A program made the translations under genes and the position numbers. Positions 54,094 through 62,424 of a DNA stretch of 64,000 nt are shown here, in pieces. Source of the DNA: Rhizobium sp. 16-449-1b (GTDB lineage Bacteria; Pseudomonadota; Alphaproteobacteria; Rhizobiales; Rhizobiaceae). The notes under the pieces are model-generated. The model was not told where the DNA came from. It did not search any database and worked only from the letters and a program-made list of their open reading frames with translations. How positions within the stretch are numbered: the first letter of the stretch is position 1; the number at the start of each line of letters is the position of its first letter. The DNA lies in assembly GCF_017741935.1 (NCBI RefSeq), contig NZ_JAGHMH010000003.1, positions 1 to 64,000 of the forward strand. The letters are read 5' to 3'.

Positions 54094-55482
54094 ATGGGCA
54101 ATGAACAGCTGACCGAGGCGGCGCTTTCCAAGAAGCTCACCCATCTCGAAGCGCTCTCCGCACGCTACGCCAATCCCGATTTCATGATCGCCCCCGGCGG
54201 CCATGTGCAGACCATCGCGACCGGTCACTACACGGTCACGGGCCTGTCGCGCCATCTGCGTCTGGGAGAGTTCGTCGCCCACAAGTCGGCGACGGGCGTG
54301 CATCTCGGTGAAGTCGTACGCGTCGAGCCGGATCTTGCCTATGTCTGCCCCATCGAGCCGGGCGAACCGATCGGCGTTCACGATACCGTCATCCGCAAGG
54401 GCGCCTTCCGCATCGCGCCGTCTGACAGCTGGTGCGGCCGGACCATCAGCTCGCTCTGCGAGCCGATCGATGGCAAGGGCCCCGTCGTCGAGGGACTGAA
54501 GCGCCGCTCTATCTCCAACACGGCGCCGCCCTCGATGACACGCCAGCGTGTCGAGAAGGGCTTCAAGACCGGCGTGCGCGCGATCGACATCTTCTCGCCG
54601 CTTTGCCTCGGCCAGCGTCTCGGCATTTTCGCCGGCTCGGGCGTCGGTAAGTCGACGCTGCTCTCCATGCTTGCCCGCGCGGACGCCTTCGACAAGGTCG
54701 TGATCGCGCTCGTTGGCGAACGTGGCCGCGAAGTGCGCGAATTCATCGAGGATACGCTCGGCGCCGACATGCAGAAATCGGTTGTCGTGGTTGCGACCAG
54801 CGACGAAAGCCCGATGCTGCGCAAGATGGCGCCGCTGACGGCCATCACCATCGCCGAGCATTTCCGCGACCAGGGGGACAACGTCCTCCTGATCGTCGAT
54901 AGCGTCACGCGCTTCGCCCACGCGATCCGCGAAGTCGCGACCGCTTCCGGCGAGCCGCCGATCGCGCGCGGCTATCCGGCCTCCGTCTTCACCGAACTGC
55001 CGCGCTTGCTTGAGCGCGCCGGCCCCGGCCCCGAGGGCACCGGCACAATCACCGCAATCATTTCGATCCTCGTCGATGGCGACAATCACAACGATCCGAT
55101 CGCCGACTCCACCCGCGGCATTCTCGACGGCCACCTCGTGCTCCAGCGTAGCCTCGCTGACGAAGGCCGCTATCCGCCGATCGATCCGCTCGCATCGATC
55201 TCGCGTCTGGCCCGCAAGGCCTGGACGCCGGATCAGGAGAAGCTCGTCTCGCGCCTCAAGGCGCTTGTGCATCGCTACGAGGAAACCCGCGATCTTCGCC
55301 TGATCGGCGGTTACCGGCAGGGCGCCGATCCGGATCTCGACATGGCGGTCAAGCAGGTGCCCGTCATTTACGACGTATTGAAGCAATCCCCCGGCGATCA
55401 GCCATCCCCGGATTCCTTCGCCGATCTGGCGGGAGCCCTGAAGGCGGCTGCCGGCATCGGCAACCAGCCGGTACGCAGATAG
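54094..55482 (+). CDS. fliI: Flagellum-specific ATPase FliI
   Basis: A 462-residue ATPase of the flagellar export machine. The Walker A motif GSGVGKST lies near residue 185, the GERGREVREF segment follows, and the Walker B LLIVDSVTRFAHAIRE is near 265-280. It is the energiser of substrate unloading together with FliH. FliH is not recognised in this window. It starts 16 bases after flgF. Confidence 0.96.
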   Translation: MGNEQLTEAALSKKLTHLEALSARYANPDFMIAPGGHVQTIATGHYTVTGLSRHLRLGEFVAHKSATGVHLGEVVRVEPDLAYVCPIEPGEPIGVHDTVIRKGAFRIAPSDSWCGRTISSLCEPIDGKGPVVEGLKRRSISNTAPPSMTRQRVEKGFKTGVRAIDIFSPLCLGQRLGIFAGSGVGKSTLLSMLARADAFDKVVIALVGERGREVREFIEDTLGADMQKSVVVVATSDESPMLRKMAPLTAITIAEHFRDQGDNVLLIVDSVTRFAHAIREVATASGEPPIARGYPASVFTELPRLLERAGPGPEGTGTITAIISILVDGDNHNDPIADSTRGILDGHLVLQRSLADEGRYPPIDPLASISRLARKAWTPDQEKLVSRLKALVHRYEETRDLRLIGGYRQGADPDLDMAVKQVPVIYDVLKQSPGDQPSPDSFADLAGALKAAAGIGNQPVRR

Positions 55483-55504
55483 CGAATTAGAAGATAGCCG
55501 ACGC

Positions 55505-56071
55505 TTGAAGATAGAAAGACTAGATGTGACCGATTTCGACGATGACGAAAAGATTCCGCCGCTGAAGCCGCAGGGCCGTCGCAGGTCGACGTTCAACGAT
55601 CGCGTTCTCACGGTCGCGGGTCTGCTGCTCGCCGGCGCATCCGCGATCTTTCCGTGGTACGTGTTCTTCAACGAAAACAAGTTCGGCCTCAATGTCGCCG
55701 AGGGCGACCGAACGCGCGACCTGCCGAACTGGCCGGCGCGCAATGTCTTCAGCGTTTCACCGCTGGCGATGGCCAACAGGAACCCGCCGGAAGTAAAGCC
55801 AGAGGTCCCGGTCGACCCGCTGACGACGGCAACGGTCTCCTCCATCGGCAAGGAAGACAACAAGGGCGCCCCCGCCGAAGATCAGCCGTTCCCCGGCAAG
55901 TCGGCCTTCCGCCTGCTGCATGTCGCCAACGGCCGTGCGCTGATCGAGGATACATCGGGCATGTATGTCGTTCGCGTCGGCTCGATCCTGCCGGATGAGA
56001 GCCGCCTCGCCACGCTCGAGCAGCGCGACGGAAAATGGGTGATCATCACGTCTCGGGGTGAAGTTTACTGA
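55505..56071 (+). CDS. Conserved hypothetical protein between fliI and flgB
   Basis: A 188-residue protein with an acidic N-terminus, one membrane helix (VAGLLLAGASAIFPWYVFF) and a periplasmic part of about 115 residues with no known domain. It is found in this place in rhizobial flagellar clusters and is likely to be an envelope flagellar accessory protein. The start is a TTG at 55505, with GAAGATAG upstream; a GTG at 55526 is an alternative. A clear terminator follows. Confidence 0.72.
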   Translation: MKIERLDVTDFDDDEKIPPLKPQGRRRSTFNDRVLTVAGLLLAGASAIFPWYVFFNENKFGLNVAEGDRTRDLPNWPARNVFSVSPLAMANRNPPEVKPEVPVDPLTTATVSSIGKEDNKGAPAEDQPFPGKSAFRLLHVANGRALIEDTSGMYVVRVGSILPDESRLATLEQRDGKWVIITSRGEVY

Positions 56072-56103
56072 CGTCGTGGACGTCGGGACGGCATCGGCTT
56101 TTC

Positions 56104-56136
56104 AAGGCTCCTCCGCACAGCGGGGGAGCCTTTTTC
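56104..56136 (+). terminator. Terminator after the fliI-linked hypothetical gene
   Basis: An 11-base stem GGCTCCTCCGC/GCGGGGGAGCC (one T/G pair) with a 3-base loop ACA, followed by TTTTTC. It lies about 35 bases after the stop and separates this unit from flgB. Confidence 0.85.
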
Positions 56137-56240
56137 GTCTGTCCCGATCCCAGCTCGCCCTTATGAAGCAAGAACGCATTCTCCGTAAGTCTGACGCAAG
56201 ATTACCGACCTAGGTTCGGGGCAGTAAAAAGGAGAGTTCC

Positions 56241-56633
56241 ATGCAACCGATTCAACTGTTCGACTTGGCCTCGCGGCAGGCGGAATGGCTGTCGATTCGT
56301 CAGGAAGTCGTTGCCGGCAACATCGCGAACGTCAACACGCCAAAGTATCGCGCCAAGGACATCACGCCTTTTCAGGCTGTTCTCGACAATTCGGACGTGG
56401 CGATGGCGCGGACCAACGCCGCACATCTGAGCGGCAACGATCTCAGCACCAAGAACGACATCGACGTCAAGGATGCGGCGCTTGATGAAGAAATGGGCGT
56501 GCAGGAATCGGGCAACACGGTTGGTCTCGCCGAGGAGCTCTCCAAGGCTGGCGAAATCAAGCGCCAATATGAGCTGAACACCTCGCTCGTGGGGTCATTC
56601 AACCGATTGATGCTTATGACGGTGAAGAGCTAA
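56241..56633 (+). CDS. flgB: Flagellar basal-body rod protein FlgB
   Basis: A 130-residue proximal rod protein with the rod motif near the start ([32 protein letters not shown]) and an ETN.V-type C-terminal helix. The start follows AAGGAGA by about 5 bases. flgC follows after 4 bases. Confidence 0.93.
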   Translation: MQPIQLFDLASRQAEWLSIRQEVVAGNIANVNTPKYRAKDITPFQAVLDNSDVAMARTNAAHLSGNDLSTKNDIDVKDAALDEEMGVQESGNTVGLAEELSKAGEIKRQYELNTSLVGSFNRLMLMTVKS

Positions 56634-56637
56634 AAAC

Positions 56638-57054
56638 ATGGATCCTTTGTCAGCCGCTTCCAAAATCGCAGCCTCCGGCCTGGAGGCGCAGTCGACGCGT
56701 CTTCGCATCGTCTCCGAAAACATCGCAAACTCTCGCTCCACGGGGGATACCCCTGGCGCTGATCCTTACCGCCGCAAGACCATAACCTTCGGCGAAGCCA
56801 TGGATCGCGCAACGGGCGTAACGACGGTCAACGTCAAGAAACTGGGCGTCGATGAATCGAAGTTCAGCACCGAATTCGATCCCAACAATCCTGCTGCGGA
56901 CGCCAAGGGCGTGGTCAAGCTTCCGAACGTCAACATGCTGGTCGAGATGGCCGACATGCGTGAGGCAAACCGCTCCTACGACGCCAACCTGCAGGTCATC
57001 AAGCAAACCCGCGATCTCGTTTCATCGACAATCGACCTTCTGAAGAGCCAATAA
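56638..57054 (+). CDS. flgC: Flagellar basal-body rod protein FlgC
   Basis: A 138-residue proximal rod protein with the N-terminal motif ([25 protein letters not shown]) and the C-terminal [25 protein letters not shown] rod helix. Its TAA stop shares its last base with the fliE start (TAATG), so translation is coupled. Confidence 0.94.
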   Translation: MDPLSAASKIAASGLEAQSTRLRIVSENIANSRSTGDTPGADPYRRKTITFGEAMDRATGVTTVNVKKLGVDESKFSTEFDPNNPAADAKGVVKLPNVNMLVEMADMREANRSYDANLQVIKQTRDLVSSTIDLLKSQ

Positions 57055-57380
57055 TGATTAACAGCATAAACAGCCTCAGCTCCCTGTCGGTAACACGTGA
57101 TCTGAGCGGCGTCGATCTCGGCAAATCCCAGGCCTCGTCGTCCGCCCAAAGCGCCACCAACGACGCCAGCTTCGCATCTGTCCTCGGCAATGCGGCCACC
57201 AACGCTGTCAATTCGATCAAGGGCGCTGAAAACATGTCCTTCGAAGGCATCAAAGGCACCGCGACGACGCGTGAAGTCGTCGACGCCGTGATGCAGGCGC
57301 AGCAGACCCTTCAGACCGCGATTGCCATTCGAGACAAGGTCGTTTCGGCCTTCCTCGAAGTAACCAAGATGCAGATGTAG
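57054..57380 (+). CDS. fliE: Flagellar hook-basal body protein FliE
   Basis: A 108-residue FliE, which joins the MS ring to the rod. The C-terminal half (FEGIKGTATTREVVDAVMQAQ, then AIAIRDKVVSAFLEVTKMQM) is the conserved helix pair. The N-terminal half is Ser-rich and variable, as usual. Confidence 0.92.
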   Translation: MINSINSLSSLSVTRDLSGVDLGKSQASSSAQSATNDASFASVLGNAATNAVNSIKGAENMSFEGIKGTATTREVVDAVMQAQQTLQTAIAIRDKVVSAFLEVTKMQM

Positions 57381-57400
57381 TTGATTTTAAGGATTGAGCC

Positions 57401-58189
57401 ATGAGAGCGCTTGCCATTGCAGCAACGGGCATGGATGCCCAGCAGACCAATCTTGAGGTCATCGCGAACAACATCGCGAACATCAACACCACAGGCTTCA
57501 AGCGCGCCCGCGCCGAGTTTACGGATCTGCTCTACCAGACCGAACGTGCGCAGGGCGTTTCCAACCGCGCCAACCAGGCGATCGTGCCCGAGGGCGCGAA
57601 CATCGGTCTCGGTGTCCAGACGTCCGCTGTCCGCAACCTGCACATCCAGGGCGAACTTGCCCAGACCGGCAACGACCTCGACGTGGCCCTGATCGGCCGT
57701 GGCTTCTTCCAGATCCAGGCGCCAGACGGCACGACGCTCTACACCCGCGCCGGCGCGTTCAACAAGAACGAGACCGGCCAGATCGTCACCGTCGACGGCT
57801 ACACGGTCGCGCCGAACATCACCATTCCCGTCGGTTCGACGCAGCTTACCATCAGCCGCTCCGGCGAAGTGACGGCAATGCTGCCGGGCCAGACAGTGCC
57901 CACGACTCTCGGACAGCTGCAGATCGCCGACTTTGTCAACGAAGCCGGTCTGAAGCCGCTCGGCGACAACCTCTTCCAGGAAACGCCGGCTTCCGGCCAG
58001 CCCGTCGTCGGCACGCCCGACGATCCGGGCTACGGCTATCTCAAGCAGAGCTACCTGGAATCGTCCAACGTCGACCCGGTAAAGGAAATCACCGAGCTGA
58101 TTTCGGCACAGCGCGCTTACGAAATGAACTCCAAAGTCATCACCACCGCCGACGAAATGGCCTCCATCGTCAGCAAGAACCTGAAGTAA
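57401..58189 (+). CDS. flgG: Flagellar distal rod protein FlgG
   Basis: A 262-residue distal rod protein: N-terminal [21 protein letters not shown] and [16 protein letters not shown], a central beta-rich domain, and the C-terminal [25 protein letters not shown]. Length is typical. It starts 20 bases after fliE and is followed by flgA. Confidence 0.95.
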   Translation: MRALAIAATGMDAQQTNLEVIANNIANINTTGFKRARAEFTDLLYQTERAQGVSNRANQAIVPEGANIGLGVQTSAVRNLHIQGELAQTGNDLDVALIGRGFFQIQAPDGTTLYTRAGAFNKNETGQIVTVDGYTVAPNITIPVGSTQLTISRSGEVTAMLPGQTVPTTLGQLQIADFVNEAGLKPLGDNLFQETPASGQPVVGTPDDPGYGYLKQSYLESSNVDPVKEITELISAQRAYEMNSKVITTADEMASIVSKNLK

Positions 58190-58206
58190 CAGGGAAGGGC
58201 CGAAAC

Positions 58207-58692
58207 ATGACGTTTTGCCGGGTAGAACATCTTCGTGGATGGGCGAAAGCCGCGCTGGTTGCGGCCATGACCCTTGCGGCGCCGACGGCTTTTGCCGCCG
58301 CCGACATGGGTTACGCGGTCATTCCGACCACCATCATCTATCCCGGCGAAACGATCTCCAGCGCCCAGCTGCAGGAAGTCGAAGTCACCAACCCCAATCT
58401 GCAGGGCGATTACGCCAAGTCCATCGGCCAGGTGGACGGCATGATTTCCAAGCGAACGTTGCTTCCCGGCCAGTCGATTTCGATCTCGGCCCTGCGCGAG
58501 CCCTATACGGTCACGCGCGGCTCCTCGACCCGGCTGATCTTCACGGTCGGCGCCATGGCAATCTCGGCCGCCGGCTCTCCGCTTGAAGATGGCATGACCG
58601 GCCAGATGATCCGTGTGCGCAACATGGACTCAGGCGTGATCGTCAGCGGCACCGTGCTCGCGAACGGCACCATACACGTGGCTGCAAAATGA
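58207..58692 (+). CDS. flgA: Flagellar P-ring assembly chaperone FlgA
   Basis: A 161-residue periplasmic protein with a signal peptide (ALVAAMTLAAPTAFA) and the SAF-type domain (YPGETISSAQLQEVEV ... KRTLLPGQSISISALREP). It helps FlgI assemble into the P ring. A final ATGA overlaps flgI. Confidence 0.9.
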   Translation: MTFCRVEHLRGWAKAALVAAMTLAAPTAFAAADMGYAVIPTTIIYPGETISSAQLQEVEVTNPNLQGDYAKSIGQVDGMISKRTLLPGQSISISALREPYTVTRGSSTRLIFTVGAMAISAAGSPLEDGMTGQMIRVRNMDSGVIVSGTVLANGTIHVAAK

Positions 58693-59810
58693 AGATCCTA
58701 TTTCGTCTTTTCATCGCACTTGCAATGCTTGCGCCGAACGTACTGGCTGTCACGCCAGCGTCGGCGATGAGCTCGCGCATCAAGGATATTGCGTCGCTGC
58801 AATCAGGCCGTGACAACCAGCTGATCGGCTACGGCCTTATCGTCGGTCTCCAGGGGACCGGCGATGGCTTCCGTTCGTCGCCCTTTACCGAGCAGTCGAT
58901 GCGCGCGATGCTGCAGAACCTCGGCATCTCCACGCAGGGTGGCCAGTCGAACGCCAAGAACACCGCGGCCGTCATGGTCACCGCCAACCTGCCGCCCTTT
59001 GCAAGCCCCGGCAGCCGGCTCGACGTCAACGTCAGCTCGCTGGGTGATGCCACATCGCTGCGCGGCGGAACGCTGATCATGACCTCTCTGTCGGGCGCAG
59101 ATGGCCAGATCTACGCCGTCGCCCAGGGCTCGGTTGTCGTCTCCGGCTTCACCGCGCAGGGCCAGGCCGCGACCGTGACCGAAGGTGTCACGACCTCCGG
59201 TCGCGTGCCGAGCGGCGCCATCATCGAGCGAGAGCTTCCGTCGCGCTTCAAGGATTCGATCAACCTCGTCCTGCAGCTGCGCAATCCGGATTTCTCCACC
59301 GCTGTTCGCATCGCCGACGTGGTCAACGGCTACGCGCGCGGCCGCTTTGGCGGCCCCGTCGCCGAGGCGAAGGACGCGCAGGAAGTGATCGTCCAGAAGC
59401 CCAGGGAAGCGGATCTTACGCGTCTGATGGCGGATATCGAAAATCTGGCCGTCGAGACCGATACGCCCGCCAAGGTCGTCATCAACGAGCGGACGGGCAC
59501 GATCGTCATCGGCGCGGATGTCCGCGTCTCACCGGTCGCCGTCAGCTATGGCACACTCACCGTCCAGGTCAGCGAAACGCCTCAGGTCATTCAGCCCGAG
59601 CCCTTCTCGCGCGGCGTCACCGCCGTCCAGCCGCAGACGGATATCACGGCTCAGCAGACGGGCGGCAATGTCGCTCTCATCGACGGGCCTGACCTGAAGA
59701 CCCTCGTGGCCGGCCTTAACAACATCGGCGTCAAGCCGGATGGCATCATCGCCATTCTGCAGGGCATCAAGTCGGCCGGTGCGCTGCAAGCGGAGCTTGT
59801 CCTGCAATGA
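58689..59810 (+). CDS. flgI: Flagellar P-ring protein FlgI
   Basis: A 373-residue P-ring protein with a signal peptide and the family segments RIKDIASLQSGRDNQLIGYGLIVGLQGTGDG, MRAMLQNLGI and the C-terminal LVAGLNNIGVKPDGIIAILQGIKSAGALQAEL. It forms the ring in the peptidoglycan layer. It overlaps flgA and motE by 4 bases each. Confidence 0.96.
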   Translation: MKILFRLFIALAMLAPNVLAVTPASAMSSRIKDIASLQSGRDNQLIGYGLIVGLQGTGDGFRSSPFTEQSMRAMLQNLGISTQGGQSNAKNTAAVMVTANLPPFASPGSRLDVNVSSLGDATSLRGGTLIMTSLSGADGQIYAVAQGSVVVSGFTAQGQAATVTEGVTTSGRVPSGAIIERELPSRFKDSINLVLQLRNPDFSTAVRIADVVNGYARGRFGGPVAEAKDAQEVIVQKPREADLTRLMADIENLAVETDTPAKVVINERTGTIVIGADVRVSPVAVSYGTLTVQVSETPQVIQPEPFSRGVTAVQPQTDITAQQTGGNVALIDGPDLKTLVAGLNNIGVKPDGIIAILQGIKSAGALQAELVLQ

Positions 59811-60355
59811 CGAAGATTTCTTTCGCGAACATGACGGTTTCGGAACTGGCGAAACGCCTGGTCCTGCCCACGGCTGCCGTCGTCATGCTGACCATTCCCG
59901 GCGCCTTCGCGCAGGAAGCACGCACCTCGGCAGGCGGCGAGCTTACCTCCGAGGAAGAAATCAAGCAGTTCTGCAGCAACATCGCCGAGCCGGCGCGTGA
60001 CCAGCGCTATCTTTTACAGAAGCAGGAACTCGACAAGCTCCGGGCCGACGTCGATAGCCGCATGGCCGAAATGACGAAGCGCCGCGACGAGTATCAGGAC
60101 TGGCTGAAGCGTCGCAACGACTTCCTGAAGCAGGCCGAGGCCGGGCTGACCGATATCTACAAGAAGATGAAGCCGGACGCAGCCGCGCTGCAGCTTCAGG
60201 AAGTGAAGGTCGAAGTGGCGGCCGCCGTGATCATGCGGCTGAACGCCACCCAGTCGAGCCTGATCCTGAACGAGATGGATCCGCAGAGAGCTGCGGTTAT
60301 CGCCAACATCATCGCCAGCGCGTCCGATCCCAATACGTCGAAGGACCCCTCATGA
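59807..60355 (+). CDS. motE: Stator chaperone MotE
   Basis: A 182-residue protein with a signal peptide (AAVVMLTIPGAFA) and a long coiled-coil region (LQKQELDKLRADVDSRMAEM, about residues 65-115), then a helical tail with VAAAVIMRLNATQSSLILNEMDP. It matches MotE, the periplasmic chaperone that keeps MotC stable in Ensifer meliloti, which sits between flgI and flgH as here. MotC is not in this window. Confidence 0.87.
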   Translation: MTKISFANMTVSELAKRLVLPTAAVVMLTIPGAFAQEARTSAGGELTSEEEIKQFCSNIAEPARDQRYLLQKQELDKLRADVDSRMAEMTKRRDEYQDWLKRRNDFLKQAEAGLTDIYKKMKPDAAALQLQEVKVEVAAAVIMRLNATQSSLILNEMDPQRAAVIANIIASASDPNTSKDPS

Positions 60356-61068
60356 ACAAGCGTTTCCCGGTCGCGATTGCCGCTGTAGCCATTCTGGCCG
60401 GCTGCCAATCCCCGCAGGCGATCAACGAGATCGGCCGTGCGCCCGCCATGAGCCCGATCGGCAGCGGTCTTGCCTATGGCCAGACGCAGCAGATGTCGAT
60501 GTATCCGAAGCAGCCGCGCCAGGTCGCCCAGGGCTATTCGCTCTGGAGTGATTCCAAGGCCGCGCTGTTCAAGGATGCTCGCGCGCTCAACGTCGGCGAC
60601 ATCCTGACGGTCAACATCTCGATCAACGACAAGGGCTCGTTCGAAAACAACAGCAAGCGTAGTCGCGAGAACAGCAGCGGGCTGAACTGGGACGCGCAGG
60701 CCAACATCCTCGGCTGGAACCCGTCGTCGAAAACCGACGTCACCTATGGTTCCGACACGAGCACGGATGGCAAGGGCAAGATCGAGCGCACCGACAAGCT
60801 GAACCTGATGGTCGCGGCCGTCGTCACCGGCATCCTCGAAAACGGCAACCTTGTTGTCAGCGGCTCGCAGGAAGTGCGCCTGAACCAGGAACTGCGCATC
60901 TTGAACGTCGCCGGTATCGTGCGTCCGCAGGACGTGACCGCCGACAACGAAATCTCCTACGACAGGATCGCCGAAGCGCGCATCTCCTATGGTGGCCGCG
61001 GCCGCCTGATGGAAGTGCAGCAGCCCCCGCGCGGCCAGCAGGCCGTCGATATCCTCTCGCCACTCTAA
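60352..61068 (+). CDS. flgH: Flagellar L-ring protein FlgH
   Basis: A 238-residue outer-membrane L-ring lipoprotein. The signal peptide ends in the lipobox ILAGC, and the family segments YSLWSDSKAALFKDARALNVGDILTV and GNLVVSGSQEVRLNQELRILNVAGIVRPQDV are present. It overlaps motE by 4 bases. Confidence 0.95.
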   Translation: MNKRFPVAIAAVAILAGCQSPQAINEIGRAPAMSPIGSGLAYGQTQQMSMYPKQPRQVAQGYSLWSDSKAALFKDARALNVGDILTVNISINDKGSFENNSKRSRENSSGLNWDAQANILGWNPSSKTDVTYGSDTSTDGKGKIERTDKLNLMVAAVVTGILENGNLVVSGSQEVRLNQELRILNVAGIVRPQDVTADNEISYDRIAEARISYGGRGRLMEVQQPPRGQQAVDILSPL

Positions 61069-61079
61069 GGTCCGGCACA

Positions 61080-61589
61080 ATGGCAGACGCAGAAGGCACC
61101 GAGGGCCAGCCGAAGAAGAAGTCGGCGATGATGATGACGATCATCGGCCTCGCCGTCCTGACACTCCTTGGCGGCGGCGGTGGCTGGGTCGTCGGCGGCA
61201 TGATCGCGCCCAGCGTGAAATCCGCACAGGAGGCCGAACAGCCCGCTGCGGCGGCCGAACAGGCAAAGGCTGGCGAGACCGGGCTCCAGAAGATCTCGAC
61301 GGAAGCCAACAACGTTGTCCAGCTCGAGCCGATCACCTCGAACCTCGCCTATCCCTCCGAGAACTGGGTGCGCCTCGAAGTGGCGCTGCTCTTCTCCGGC
61401 CCGCCGGACGTGAAGCTCGCCGAGGATATCCACCAGGATATCATGGCCTATATCCGGACGGTTTCGCTGCAGCAGATCGAGGGTCCGCGCGGCTTCGAAT
61501 ATCTTAGGGATGACATCCAGGAGCGTGTTGACCTTCGGGCGCAGGGACGCGTATCGAAAGTCATGTTCAGGACCTTCGTCATCGAATGA
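61080..61589 (+). CDS. fliL: Flagellar basal body-associated protein FliL
   Basis: A 169-residue protein with a short charged N-terminus, one membrane helix (MMMTIIGLAVLTLLGGGGGW) and a periplasmic domain ending in RVSKVMFRTFVIE. FliL surrounds the stators and supports torque. It overlaps fliP by 4 bases. Confidence 0.92.
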   Translation: MADAEGTEGQPKKKSAMMMTIIGLAVLTLLGGGGGWVVGGMIAPSVKSAQEAEQPAAAAEQAKAGETGLQKISTEANNVVQLEPITSNLAYPSENWVRLEVALLFSGPPDVKLAEDIHQDIMAYIRTVSLQQIEGPRGFEYLRDDIQERVDLRAQGRVSKVMFRTFVIE

Positions 61590-62323
61590 TTCGATTCCTA
61601 GTGATCTTGGCTGCCATGATGGCGGTCCCGGAGCTGGCGCATGCGCAGCAGCTCCCGTCGAACCTGCTCAACCTGCCGGTGGACGGTTCGGTTGCGGCAT
61701 GGATCATCCGCACTTTCGGTCTTTTGACGGTCCTGTCGGTTGCGCCCGGCATCCTGATCATGGTGACGAGCTTCCCTCGCTTCGTCATCGCCTTCTCCAT
61801 TCTGCGCACCGGCCTCGGCCTCGCCTCCACCCCCTCTAACATGATCCTCTTGTCGCTGTCGCTGTTCATGACCTTGTACGTCATGCAGCCGACCTTCGAT
61901 CAGGCATGGCGGGATGGCGTTCAGCCGCTCCTGTCGAACCAGATCAATGAGCAGCAGGCGGTGGAGCGGATCGCCGAGCCTTTCCGCACCTTCATGACGC
62001 GCAACACCCGCGACAAGGATCTGGCGCTCTTCGTCGATCTCGCCCGTGAGCGCGGCCAGACGGTCGATACCGGCGCCACGATCGACTACCGCGTGCTCGT
62101 TCCCGCCTTCATGATTTCGGAAATTCGGCGCGGCTTCGAAATCGGTTTCCTCGTCGTCCTTCCTTTCCTCGTCATCGACCTGATCGTCGCCACCATCACC
62201 ATGGCCATGGGCATGATGATGCTGCCGCCCACATCGATCTCCCTGCCGTTCAAGATCCTCTTCTTCGTCCTGATCGACGGCTGGAACCTGCTCGTCGGCA
62301 GCCTGGTTCGATCCTTCAACTGA
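61586..62323 (+). CDS. fliP: Flagellar export apparatus protein FliP
   Basis: A 245-residue core export gate protein with a cleavable signal peptide (LVILAAMMAVPELAHA) and four membrane helices, with the FliP signatures (VTSFPRFVIAFSILRTGLGL and PAFMISEIRRGFEIGFLVVLPFLVIDLIV). It forms the export channel with FliQ and FliR, which are not in this window. It ends at a bidirectional terminator. Confidence 0.96.
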   Translation: MIRFLVILAAMMAVPELAHAQQLPSNLLNLPVDGSVAAWIIRTFGLLTVLSVAPGILIMVTSFPRFVIAFSILRTGLGLASTPSNMILLSLSLFMTLYVMQPTFDQAWRDGVQPLLSNQINEQQAVERIAEPFRTFMTRNTRDKDLALFVDLARERGQTVDTGATIDYRVLVPAFMISEIRRGFEIGFLVVLPFLVIDLIVATITMAMGMMMLPPTSISLPFKILFFVLIDGWNLLVGSLVRSFN

Positions 62324-62350
62324 CGCACTACACCGTCCAAGCTTTCAAAA

Positions 62351-62388
62351 CAAAAGGCCGGCTATCAGATCGCCGGCCTTTTGTTTTG
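62351..62388. terminator. Bidirectional terminator between fliP and the glycosyltransferase gene
   Basis: AAAAGGCCGGC and GCCGGCCTTTT form an 11-base-pair stem with a 9-base loop, bounded by A-rich and T-rich ends on both sides. It serves fliP (plus) and the converging gene at 62425 (minus). Confidence 0.88.
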
Positions 62389-62424
62389 ATGTGTTAAGAG
62401 ATCGCGAACGCGTCGCAAGCTGGG